From Dactylosporangium sp. AC04546 (GTDB lineage: Bacteria; Actinomycetota; Actinomycetes; Mycobacteriales; Micromonosporaceae), in assembly GCF_022095675.1 (NCBI RefSeq), contig NZ_JAHYSG010000003.1:186001-250000 (forward strand): DNA of 64,000 bases. Direction: 5' to 3'. The notes beneath the pieces were generated by a model. That model saw only the letters and a list, made by a program, of their open reading frames with translations. It searched no databases and was not told the DNA's origin. Below are positions 7,946 through 16,296 of the stretch, piece after piece. The first letter of the stretch is position 1. Each line of letters starts with the position of its first letter. Both the position numbers and the translations under genes were made by a program.

Positions 7946-10693
7946 GTGATCTCCTTCATCTGGGCTTCACTGCGAGGGCGCGCGGCGAGGTCGGTGGCGC
8001 TCCTGCTCGGCGTGCTCACCGCGACCACCGGATTCACCGTGCTTACCGGCGCTACCGACACCGCTCGGCTGGAGGTCACCGGCGAGGTCGACAGCAGCGC
8101 CAAAGCCGCCTACGAGATCCTGGTCCGGCCTAAGGGCACCCGGACAGTGCTGGAGAACGAACGCGCCCTCATCCGGCCCAACTCGCTGTCCGGCATCTAC
8201 GGAGGGCTCACGTTCGACGACGTCGACAAGGTCGCCGCGGTGCCTGGAGTAGACGTCGCCGCGCCGATCGCGATGGCCGGCTACGCCAACGCGGGGATCA
8301 CCGTCGACGTCGACGTCACCGACCTGATCGACAAGAGCCTCGACCGGCAGGTGATCCGCCTCGACCGCACGTTTCTCGCCGACCGGGGGCTTTCCACCGT
8401 GACCGCCCGCCCGCTGTACGTCTACGTCACCACGCACGAGATCTCCTGGCCCGTGCTTGAGAACCGCGGGACGACGGTCCGGTTCACCGGCGGCGAGGAA
8501 CTTCCCGCCGATCAACTGTGCGACGGCTTTGCAGTGCTGGAGGACAGCGCGCCGCTCTGCACCTGGGTGACCCGGGCGGTCACGTCTGACCCGATGACCG
8601 ACCGCGACTACACCGACGTGCAGGTCCTGCGCCTGACCCGGGACGGCCGGTTCGAGCAGCACCCTCCGGCGCCGGCCTCCGACCGGGCGGTCGCCCGCCT
8701 CACCTGGCACGTGCCGCTGCTCGTCGCCGGCGTCGACCCCGTCGCCGAGGAGCGGCTGGTCGGGCTGCGCCAGGCACTCACCGGCGGCCGGTATCTCGAC
8801 AGCACAGACCGGACGAGGTCCGACAGCATCAACAGGATCCTGCCGGTAATCGCAACAGACCAGGCGTACCCGGACAACAGCGCGATCGTCACGATGACCC
8901 GGACAGCGCTCGACCGACCGCCGCCCGGGACGTCGGCCCAGGACGCGCTCGCGATGCTCGACGGCCTGCACGGCCAGCAGTTGGCCATCCGCGGCTTCAC
9001 CGCCGAGCAGGCATTCGCGGACACGCTCGCCAAGCGTGGCTATCGCCCCGACCTCATTCAGTTCATGCAGGTCGGTGGCGTGCGGTACCGCACCGCTGCA
9101 GACGGTACGCTGATCGCCGAGACGATCGGCGCTGACCCGGATGCGTGGCGCACGCCGGGGGTGCGCGGGGTCGCCGTGCCGTGGCAGATCGACGACACCG
9201 GCTTCCGGGAGATCGACCAGGTCAACTGGAACAACACCTCGAGCGTCTTCCACAGCACCGAAGTGGTGGGAACGTTCGACCCGCGCAAGCTCGCCACGTT
9301 CGACCCGCTCAGCCGCGTGTCGATGGAGACCTACCAGGCGCCCGAGGCTGTCGGCGCCGACCAGCGCACCCGTGACCTGCTCGGCGACCAGGCACTGCGA
9401 CCCAACGGCAACCCGGCCGGCTACCTCTCCTCTCCGCCGATGCTGCTCACTACGCTGGAGGCGCTGGCCGAGACCTTGCGGGAAACCGACGCACCCAACA
9501 AGGACGCTCCGATCAGCGCCGTTCGCGTGCGGGTCGCCGGGGTGCAAGGCTTCACGCCGACCTCCCGCGAGCGGGTCCGGATCGTCGCAGAGCAGATTGC
9601 CGCAGCGACCGAGTTCGATGTAGACATCGTCTACGGGTCGTCGCCGGCGCCGCAGACGGTGACGCTGGCCGCAGGCAAGTACCAACGACCCGAACTGCGG
9701 GTCACCGAGCTCTGGACGCACAAGGGTGTCGCCGCGGCCATCGTCAGCGCCGTCGACCGCAAGAGCGTCGTGTTGTTCGCACTGGTACTGATCGTGTGCG
9801 CGCTGTTTCTGACCAACGCGGTCGCCGCCGGGGTCCGCGACCGTCGTGCCGAACTGTCCACGCTCACCGCACTTGGCTGGCCGGCCCGCCAGGTCTTCAC
9901 TGCGGTTCTCGGCGAGGTGGCAGCAATTGGCCTGGTCGCCGGGGCTGGCACGGTGCTGCTGGCAGCGCCACTCGGGATGCTGCTCGACATTCGCGTGACG
10001 TGGTCGCAGGCGCTGCTCGCCGTACCGATCGCGCTTGCGCTTGCGCTGCTCGCCGGCGCCGTGCCGGCGGCGAACGCGGCACGGATGCGGCCAGCCCGGG
10101 GACTGCGTCCCGCGGTGGCACTCCTCCACCGGACCGGAAGCCCATGCGGTCCCTTCATGCTCGGGCTGGCGAACCTGTTCAGAGTGCCGGGGCGGACGCT
10201 GCTCGGGGCATCGGCAGTGGCGATCGGTACCACCGCGGCCACGCTGCTGGGCGCGGTTACGTTCGCCTTCCACGGCGCGATCGTCGGAACGCTGCTCGGC
10301 GACGCGGTGTCGTTGCAGGTCCGGACGGTCGATACGATCGCCGTGGTGGCGACGGTACTGCTGGGCGCGTTCGCCGTCGCTGACGTGCTGTACCTCAACA
10401 TCCGCGACCGCTCCGCCGAGCTGGCGACACTGCGCGCGCTCGGCTGGACCGCCGCAGCGCTGACGCGACTGATCGCCGCCGAAGGCTTCGGCATCGGCGT
10501 GCTCGGCGGCGCGTTCGGCGCCGGCCTGGGTCTCGTCGGAGCCGCCTGGCTGGTCGGCGACATCACCACTGGCCTCGTCGTCACCGCGGTCGCCGCCATC
10601 GTGGCCGGCGCGCTGTCGGCCACGATGGCCGCGCTCGTGCCGGCCCTGCTCGTCCAGCGCATTCCGACCGCCCGACTGCTCGCCGAGGAGTGA
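7946..10693 (+). CDS. MacB/FtsX-type ABC transporter permease (10-TM class, large)
   Basis: The protein has about 915 residues from the GTG at 7946 (SFIWASLRGRAARSVALLLG follows). An N-terminal transmembrane helix is followed by a roughly 570-residue extracytoplasmic region. Helices and an FtsX domain follow near residue 620 (VVLFALVLIVCALFLTNAVAAGVRDRRAELSTL), and a second FtsX domain at the C-terminus has VADVLYLNIRDRSAELATLRALGW. This duplicated layout is typical of actinobacterial lipoprotein- or peptide-exporting ABC permeases. The ATPase gene starts 3 bases after its stop but is broken, so this permease may be orphaned or may borrow another ATPase, such as the one at 15562. The start is uncertain by a few codons. 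Confidence 0.85.
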   Translation: MISFIWASLRGRAARSVALLLGVLTATTGFTVLTGATDTARLEVTGEVDSSAKAAYEILVRPKGTRTVLENERALIRPNSLSGIYGGLTFDDVDKVAAVPGVDVAAPIAMAGYANAGITVDVDVTDLIDKSLDRQVIRLDRTFLADRGLSTVTARPLYVYVTTHEISWPVLENRGTTVRFTGGEELPADQLCDGFAVLEDSAPLCTWVTRAVTSDPMTDRDYTDVQVLRLTRDGRFEQHPPAPASDRAVARLTWHVPLLVAGVDPVAEERLVGLRQALTGGRYLDSTDRTRSDSINRILPVIATDQAYPDNSAIVTMTRTALDRPPPGTSAQDALAMLDGLHGQQLAIRGFTAEQAFADTLAKRGYRPDLIQFMQVGGVRYRTAADGTLIAETIGADPDAWRTPGVRGVAVPWQIDDTGFREIDQVNWNNTSSVFHSTEVVGTFDPRKLATFDPLSRVSMETYQAPEAVGADQRTRDLLGDQALRPNGNPAGYLSSPPMLLTTLEALAETLRETDAPNKDAPISAVRVRVAGVQGFTPTSRERVRIVAEQIAAATEFDVDIVYGSSPAPQTVTLAAGKYQRPELRVTELWTHKGVAAAIVSAVDRKSVVLFALVLIVCALFLTNAVAAGVRDRRAELSTLTALGWPARQVFTAVLGEVAAIGLVAGAGTVLLAAPLGMLLDIRVTWSQALLAVPIALALALLAGAVPAANAARMRPARGLRPAVALLHRTGSPCGPFMLGLANLFRVPGRTLLGASAVAIGTTAATLLGAVTFAFHGAIVGTLLGDAVSLQVRTVDTIAVVATVLLGAFAVADVLYLNIRDRSAELATLRALGWTAAALTRLIAAEGFGIGVLGGAFGAGLGLVGAAWLVGDITTGLVVTAVAAIVAGALSATMAALVPALLVQRIPTARLLAEE

Positions 10694-10696
10694 CCG

Positions 10697-11215
10697 ATGC
10701 CAACAGGTGCCGCACTGGCCATCTCCGGACTCACGAAGCGGTTCCAGACCGGTGACCAGGAGATCGTCGCGGCCGACGACTGCATCGTGGACATCGCCGG
10801 TGGGAGCTGCACCGCGATCACGGGGCCGAGCGGGTCGGGTAAATCGACACTGCTGAACTCATCGGCGCCATCGATGCACCGGACAACGGCACGATCGTGC
10901 TCGACGGAGTCGAGGTGACGGCGCTGCGGCGCAAGCAGCTGCGCGAGTATCGCCGAACGGTCGGATTCATCTTCCAGCGCTACAAGCACGCGCACGGGAC
11001 CTACTTGACGTGGTCGGCCTCGCCGGGCGGGAGCGGGCGCTGCCGGCGCAGCTGTCCGGCGGCCAGCAGCGGGTGGCGATCGCACGCGCGCTCATCGGCG
11101 AGCCGAGACTCCTGCTCGCAGACGAGCCGACGGGCAACCTCGACTCCGCCAACGGCACGCAGACCCTCGACCTGCTGCTCAACCTGCGCGAAGCACGCGG
11201 GATGACAGTGCTGGG
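10697..11215 (+). pseudogene. Broken ABC transporter ATPase
   Basis: The gene opens with a normal MacB-type ATPase sequence and Walker [13 protein letters not shown]. One base is then missing near 10859, and the expected [19 protein letters not shown] continues in another frame. After the Q-loop (VGFIFQRYK) roughly 30 codons are lost and the frame changes again. [18 protein letters not shown], the signature [14 protein letters not shown] and Walker [13 protein letters not shown] follow. The end, after [10 protein letters not shown], runs directly into ISAs1 transposase sequence, so the H-loop is missing. It belongs to the FtsX permease at 7946 by position and cannot yield a working ATPase as written. 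Confidence 0.85.
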
Positions 11216-11600
11216 CGGGGCCCGGTGGTGCAGCCCGCACGCCGTGCAAGCCATCCGGGTGCGCCGGCGCCGCATGAACCTGACCACCGGCCGCTGGTCG
11301 ACCGTCACCGTCTACGCCGTCACCAACCTCACCGCCGGCCAGGCCACACCAGCCGAACTCGCCGGCTGGCTGCGTGGACACTGGACCATCGAAGTGCTCC
11401 ACCACGTGCGTGACGTGACCTTCGCCGAGGACGCCAGCCAGATCCGCACAGGCAACGCCCCACGAGCCATGGCCCCACCCTCCGCAACGTCGCGGTCAGC
11501 GTGCTTCGACTGGCCGGCACCACCACGATCGCCCGAGCCCTCCGCGCCGACGCCAGAGACCCCCGCCGACCGCCGCAGGTCCTCGGCCTACTGACATAGC
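11216..11600 (+). mobile_element. ISAs1-family transposase C-terminal relic
   Basis: From about 11216 the frame reads [77 protein letters not shown]. This is the C-terminal third of ISAs1 transposases. One frameshift near 11470 leads to [28 protein letters not shown] and a TAG at 11598. The N-terminal two-thirds and both terminal repeats are absent. It replaces the 3' end of the ABC ATPase gene. Confidence 0.8.
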
Positions 11601-11749
11601 GCAAAAGCGGCGAAATACCTACCTTGCAAAGGCCCTGAGGTCAGCCCGGCCACCAGCGACCGATGGCGACGCCAGGGGGTGCGATGGCATGCTTCAGGAT
11701 CTACTTTCGGCGACTGCGGAGCCCGGTCATCGGCCCATACGGTGACCGC

Positions 11750-12931
11750 ATGACAGCCGACGTACCCACGCGATCACCCGGGCCGACTACTCCCGCGGCC
11801 CGCGCTCTGGCGCCAGACCTGGCGCGTGGGTTCATGCTGCTGTTCATAGCGCTGGCCAACTCGCACTACTTCCTGACCGGCCCATCGGTGTTGGGTGGCT
11901 ACCCGCAGAACGGGTCGGGTCTCGACGCGGCCGTCATCTGGCTGATCTCGACCTTCGTCGACGGCCGTGCGTTCCCGATGTTCGGGCTGCTGTTCGGGTA
12001 CGGCGTCGCCCAGATCGTCCGCCGCCACGAGGCATCGAGACCTCGGGTGGTGCGCCGGCTGCTCTGGCGGCGCAGCGCCGCACTCGTGGTCGTGGGTCTG
12101 CTGGACGCGCTGCTGTTCTACGTCGGTGACATCCTCGCGGCCTACGGGGTGCTGCTGTTCCTGGGGGCATGGGCGGTGCGCTGGCACGACCGCTGGCTGG
12201 TACTGACAGCGCTCGCATTCTTCGTGCTCACCTCCCTGCCGAGCGACGGCTCGCTCGTCATCAGCCTGGCCGGACCCGACGCCGCAATGCTCCCGCCGGA
12301 CGCGGGCACCATGGTGACCGAACGAGCTCTGGTGGCGCTCTTCGTGGCGACCCTCGGCCCGCTGGGCTTCATGTGCCCGTTCATGGTGGGGTTGTGGGCG
12401 GGCCGCCGGCGCATCCTCGAGCACCCGGAGCGGCACCGCATGCTTCTGGGCGTCGCAGCGTCGATCGGCCTCGGTGCTGCGGTGCTCGGCGCTCAGCCGA
12501 TCTCGCTGATGCTCGCCGGCGTGGTGACGCCGCCGAACCGACCGACGCTCGAACTGCTGGGCTCCCTGCATGACACGACCGGGACGCTGGGCGGCTTCGG
12601 TTATGCCGCCCTGCTGGCGCTGATCGCGGCCTGGCTCCACGGCCGCCGAAGGCCGGTCACCGACGCGATCGCCGCCGCGGGCCAACGATCGATGACCTGC
12701 TACCTGATGCAGTCGGTGATCTGGGCCATCGCCTTCACGCCCTTCCTGCTCGACCTCTCCGGCACCCTGGACGTCGCCGGCACGGCGCTGCTCGCAACGG
12801 GAACCTGGATCGTGACGGTGGTCCTCGCCGATCGCATGCGCCACGCCGGCAACCGCGGACCGTTCGAAGCGCTCGTCCGACGTGTCACCTACGGACCCGT
12901 CGGGGTTCCAAAAGCCCGTCACCGTGGTTGA
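11750..12931 (+). CDS. DUF418-family integral membrane protein
   Basis: This 393-residue protein has about ten hydrophobic segments and the DUF418/YeiB plan: ALAPDLARGFMLLFIALANS at the start, FVDGRAFPMFGLLFGYGVAQIVRR, LLDALLFYVGDILAAYGVLL, a central PFMVGLWAGRRRILE, and the diagnostic C-terminal RSMTCYLMQSVIWAIAF. The ATG at 11750 is chosen because the membrane part starts 28 residues later; the open frame upstream is an extension without family features. Related proteins are widespread in actinomycetes and some resemble acyltransferase-like membrane proteins, but their substrate is not known. It stands alone between an IS relic and a gene-poor stretch. Confidence 0.85.
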   Translation: MTADVPTRSPGPTTPAARALAPDLARGFMLLFIALANSHYFLTGPSVLGGYPQNGSGLDAAVIWLISTFVDGRAFPMFGLLFGYGVAQIVRRHEASRPRVVRRLLWRRSAALVVVGLLDALLFYVGDILAAYGVLLFLGAWAVRWHDRWLVLTALAFFVLTSLPSDGSLVISLAGPDAAMLPPDAGTMVTERALVALFVATLGPLGFMCPFMVGLWAGRRRILEHPERHRMLLGVAASIGLGAAVLGAQPISLMLAGVVTPPNRPTLELLGSLHDTTGTLGGFGYAALLALIAAWLHGRRRPVTDAIAAAGQRSMTCYLMQSVIWAIAFTPFLLDLSGTLDVAGTALLATGTWIVTVVLADRMRHAGNRGPFEALVRRVTYGPVGVPKARHRG

Positions 12932-13151
12932 CATGGGCAGATGCAGCGTTCGGCCATGCCGTCGGGCATCATCACGACGCATGCCGCTGCGTCTGATCTA
13001 CCTCGTGTTCTGCGGTATCGCCGGCTGGCTTGCGCTCCTCACTGCACGTTGATCTGGAACCAGCGGCATCTGTGCATACGCTGCGGGAGCATAAGCGGTT
13101 CTACAACCTACACCGACCGCATCAGGGATCGCGAATGTCCGGCCGCTGAAG

Positions 13152-13256
13152 CCGCTGCCCGAACCGATCACCGACCCGGACCAACTCGTCCGGCTGAACA
13201 TCCACCGGCGTGACCACCTCGGTGGCGTCCTTCACCAATACGATCACGCCGCCTGA
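13152..13256 (+). pseudogene. Possible transposase/integrase C-terminal tail
   Basis: Thirty-four codons reading PLPEPITDPDQLVRLNI then RRDHLGGVLHQYDHAA and a stop resemble the conserved tail of integrase-core transposase-like proteins in actinomycetes. No catalytic part is visible upstream. The match is from memory of the tail pattern only. The rest of the 638-base stretch 12932-13569 shows no gene I can support; an open frame at 13301-13534 has no recognisable feature. Confidence 0.25.
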
Positions 13257-13569
13257 GCTGCCCGGATGGCAACCTTGGCAGATACAACGCCCCGGTCGAC
13301 ATGACGTTCGCAAACTGGATCAAAGGGGTGCTGGAGGCACCATCGACCGTGGCAGACCTGGAGTACCACCTCAGCACGCTGTCGCCGCCCGTGCGGCCGC
13401 ACGGCTACCTGGACGTGCAGCCGGGTCTTTCGGTTACGGACGTCAGTCGGGCCGCGCCCTCGGCGGGGCGGGTAGCGCGGTACAAACTTGGATCGCCACA
13501 AAGGGGAGGTCGACGTGCAAGAAGGCCGCCTTGATTCGTTTCCAGTAGGCCGCGCGATGTGGCGCTCGG

Positions 13570-14244
13570 TCAGCCGCGCAGGTAGGTGAGAACGGCCGAG
13601 ACTCGGCGATCTGAATGCGGGTCGAGCGGCAGCTTGGCGAAGATGTTGCCGACGTGCTTGCGCACCGCCGCCTCGCTCACGAACAGCTTGCCGGCGATCG
13701 CGTGGTTGGTGTGGCCTTCGGCCATGAGCGCGAGAACCTCGCGTTCGCGTTCGGTGAGGACCGTGAGCGGACCGTCGGCGTGCCGGAGGCCGACGAGTTG
13801 GCGGACAACCTCGGCGTCGATGACCGTGCCGCCCACCGCGACGCGGTCGATGCTGTCGAGGAAGTCGCGTACGTGGCCGACCCGGTCCTTGAGCAGGTAG
13901 CCGATGCCCCCGCCGGGGGTTGAGTCGAGCAGTTCGCCGACGTAGGCGTCGGCGACATAGGCCGACAGCAACATGATCCCGATGCCGGGATGAGCGGCTC
14001 GGATTGTCGCCGCCGCACGCAGTCCCTCGTCGGTGTGGGTGGGTGGCATGCGGATGTCAGTGACGACGAGGTCGGGGCGGCAGTTGCCCGCGTACGTGAG
14101 CAGGGCCTGCGCATCGGCGACGGCCGCGACGACCTCGTGCCCGGCGCGTTCGAGGATCCGCACCAGCCCTTCTCGGAGCAGGGCCGCGTCCTCGGCGACC
14201 ACGATCCGCAGCGCCTTCGGCCGCGGCGTCAGCCGATCGGGCAC
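13570..14244 (-). CDS. NarL/LuxR-type response regulator
   Basis: The 224-residue regulator has a receiver domain with acidic pair E18-D19, phosphoacceptor Asp63 (VVTDIRMPP), LLSAYV and the conserved Lys in GYLLKDR. A LuxR-type helix-turn-helix follows: LTEREREVLALMAEGHTNHAIAGKLFVSEAAVRKHVGNIFAKL. The PTHTDEG insertion after the Asp is typical of the DesR-like actinobacterial subgroup. The GTG at 14244 lies 16 bases inside the end of the kinase gene, so the two are translationally coupled and this is its partner. The likely target is the divergent ABC exporter operon starting at 15562. Confidence 0.92.
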   Translation of the reverse strand: MPDRLTPRPKALRIVVAEDAALLREGLVRILERAGHEVVAAVADAQALLTYAGNCRPDLVVTDIRMPPTHTDEGLRAAATIRAAHPGIGIMLLSAYVADAYVGELLDSTPGGGIGYLLKDRVGHVRDFLDSIDRVAVGGTVIDAEVVRQLVGLRHADGPLTVLTEREREVLALMAEGHTNHAIAGKLFVSEAAVRKHVGNIFAKLPLDPHSDRRVSAVLTYLRG

Positions 14245-15455
14245 GTCATCCTCACCTGGGTCGGGCCGCCGGCGGGGCTGGTGATGCGCAGGTCGCCGTC
14301 GAGGGCGTCGAGCCGGGCTCGCAGTCCGGCGAGGCCGGTGCCGGCCTGCGGGTCGGCGCCGCCCACGCCGTCGTCGACGACCGAGACGATCAGTGCGTCG
14401 TCCTCGGTCCACGCGTGCACCTGTGCCGATCGGGCCCGGGCGTGGCGGGCAACGTTGGTGAGGTTCTCGCTGACGAAGAAATAGGCCGCGGCCTCGACCG
14501 CGGGCGGGAGCCTGCCGTTCAGGGCGAGATCGAGGTGGACCGGTACGGGTGACCGGCCGGCGATCTCGTGGACGGCCGCAGCGAGGCCGTGGTCGGTCAG
14601 CACCTGGGGGTGGATGCCCCGGATCGTGGTGCGCAGGTCGGCGAGGGCCTGCTCGGCCTGGTGGTGCGCCTCGCGGACGAGGTCAAGGCCGGGGCCGTCG
14701 GGCAGGTCCAGTTCGGCGCTGCCCAGTGTCATGGTCAGCGCGACGAGGCGCTGCTGGACGCCGTCGTGGAGATCGCGCTCGATCCGGCGGCGCTCGGTTT
14801 CGAACGCGACGACCAGCCCGCTTCTGGAGCGGCGCAGCTGCCGGACCGCCTCGGCCAGCCGGGCCTCGGGCGGGTCCAGCAGGTGCCGCACCAACGCCGC
14901 CTGGCCGCAGGCCAGCGCGGTGACCGCGTATGCCAGCAGGACCAGCGTGCCGAGGCCGGCGGCCACCGCAGCCCACGCCTCACCGGTGTTGTCGACACGC
15001 CATCCGACGACGTCGAGCACGTCGTAACGGACCAGCACCGGAGCGAGGAGCAGCACGACTGGAGCCGGCAGCATCACCACCACCACGGCGTCCACGAGCC
15101 AGAACACCGTCGCCAACAGGACCGTGACGCCCACCTCCGGCCAGGACACGCGGCCCTGGTCCCGGTCGCGCAGCGGATGTGGCCGGCCCACCGGCCACCG
15201 GGGGAAGATCAGCCGAAGCCGGCGCCGCTCACCCGCGGCAGCGAGGCGGGCGAGCGTCGGAATGCCGGCAAGCACGAACATTCCCGCGACCACGACGATC
15301 GTGGCCACGCCCACGCAGAGCACCACAAGCAGGAGGATCAGCCAGACGAGGCCGATGGGCACGGTGCCGCCCACGTACGCCAGAGAGCGCCACGGCCACG
15401 CCGACGCCAGGAACCGTGCGGGGCGTCCGCGTACAGCCGTCCAGGCGTCGCTCAT
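14229..15455 (-). CDS. Sensor histidine kinase (NarL-partner type)
   Basis: The 408-residue kinase has two pairs of transmembrane helices (about residues 30-68 and 108-142, plus 165-188) in a putative sensor domain. The HisKA_3 box is ERRRIERDLHDGVQQRL with His230 as phosphorylation site. The ATPase domain has the N-box YFFVSENLTNVARHA and G-boxes VVDDGVGGADP and GTGLAGLRARLDALDG. It senses an unknown envelope cue and phosphorylates the regulator encoded downstream. The arrangement of kinase/regulator divergent from an FtsX-type exporter is the familiar one for antimicrobial or envelope stress. Confidence 0.92.
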   Translation of the reverse strand: MSDAWTAVRGRPARFLASAWPWRSLAYVGGTVPIGLVWLILLLVVLCVGVATIVVVAGMFVLAGIPTLARLAAAGERRRLRLIFPRWPVGRPHPLRDRDQGRVSWPEVGVTVLLATVFWLVDAVVVVMLPAPVVLLLAPVLVRYDVLDVVGWRVDNTGEAWAAVAAGLGTLVLLAYAVTALACGQAALVRHLLDPPEARLAEAVRQLRRSRSGLVVAFETERRRIERDLHDGVQQRLVALTMTLGSAELDLPDGPGLDLVREAHHQAEQALADLRTTIRGIHPQVLTDHGLAAAVHEIAGRSPVPVHLDLALNGRLPPAVEAAAYFFVSENLTNVARHARARSAQVHAWTEDDALIVSVVDDGVGGADPQAGTGLAGLRARLDALDGDLRITSPAGGPTQVRMTCPIG

Positions 15456-15485
15456 ATGCCAACCCTACGGATCACATCGGCAGCG

Positions 15486-15509
15486 CGGGGTAGCGTACGC
15501 GCTACCCCG
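15486..15509. promoter_or_regulatory. 24-bp inverted repeat in divergent promoter region
   Basis: CGGGGTAGCG-TACG-CGCTACCCCG is a perfect 10+4+10 inverted repeat between the divergent histidine kinase (start 15455) and ABC ATPase (start 15562) genes. Position and symmetry make it the best candidate binding site for the response regulator at 13570. Confidence 0.55.
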
Positions 15510-15561
15510 AAGTCGCGTCCAAGCCCGTGTGGCAGGCTGCGCCCGCGAGTGCACTGAGTGC

Positions 15562-16296
15562 ATGAATCAGGCATCCTCGGCGGCCGTCACGCTCGACGGT
15601 CTCACCCGCACCTACCGCTCGCGCGCCGGCTCGGTGCACGCGCTGCGCGGCGTGACCCATGTGTTCCAGCGTGGCACGTTCACCGCGATCATGGGACCGT
15701 CCGGCTCCGGTAAGTCCACCCTGCTCCAGCTCGCCGCCGGCCTCGACCGGCCGACCGGCGGGCGGGTAACCGTCGGCGACACCCGGCTTGACGAGCTGAA
15801 CGAGACCGAGCTGACCCGCTTTCGGCGTACGTCGATGGCATTCGTCTTCCAGTCTTACAACCTCCTCGACGCACTCACCGCGTTCGACAACGTCGCGCTG
15901 CCAGCCCGTCTGGCCGGACGCCGTGTCGACCCGGCCACCGTACGGACCGCCCTGACCCACGTCGGCCTCTCCGAGCACGCCCGGCGCCGACCGTCGGAGC
16001 TGTCCGGCGGCCAGCAGCAGCGGGTCGCGATCGCCCGGGCGCTGCACGGCCGGCCCGACGTGCTGTTCGCCGACGAACCCACCGGCGCCCTGGATCGCGG
16101 CACCGGACGCGACGTGCTCGAACTCCTGCGGTCGCTGGCCGACGGCGGCCAGAGCGTCGTCATGGTGACCCACGACCCGCTGGCCGCCTCGTACGCGGAC
16201 GGTGTGCTGTTCCTCGCCGACGGGCAGATCGTCGGTCACCTCGCGCGCGCTGACGCCGGTCAGATCGCCGCGACGATGAACGACCTGGAGCGATGA
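15562..16296 (+). CDS. MacB-type ABC exporter ATPase
   Basis: The 244-residue ATPase is complete: Walker A MGPSGSGKSTLLQ (about residues 43-55), Q-loop AFVFQSYNLLDALTAFDNV, signature [16 protein letters not shown], Walker B VLFADEPTGALD and H-loop VVMVTHDP. It powers the FtsX-type permease whose gene overlaps its stop by 4 bases (ATGA). The ATG at 15562 is preferred because upstream codons have no family similarity. Transcription diverges from the two-component system, whose regulator probably controls it. It could also energise the orphaned permease at 7946 (inference). Confidence 0.93.
   Translation: MNQASSAAVTLDGLTRTYRSRAGSVHALRGVTHVFQRGTFTAIMGPSGSGKSTLLQLAAGLDRPTGGRVTVGDTRLDELNETELTRFRRTSMAFVFQSYNLLDALTAFDNVALPARLAGRRVDPATVRTALTHVGLSEHARRRPSELSGGQQQRVAIARALHGRPDVLFADEPTGALDRGTGRDVLELLRSLADGGQSVVMVTHDPLAASYADGVLFLADGQIVGHLARADAGQIAATMNDLER

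Noticed and set aside
7967..10273. 768-codon minus-strand open frame inside the large permease gene
   Set aside because: Antisense shadow of the permease; composition is dominated by Gly, Arg, Asp and His with no domain, while the plus strand carries clear FtsX motifs.
12932..13569. Open frames in the gap, for example 13301-13534
   Set aside because: No recognisable family, no ribosome-binding site, and a likely transposase tail nearby; treated as decayed DNA.
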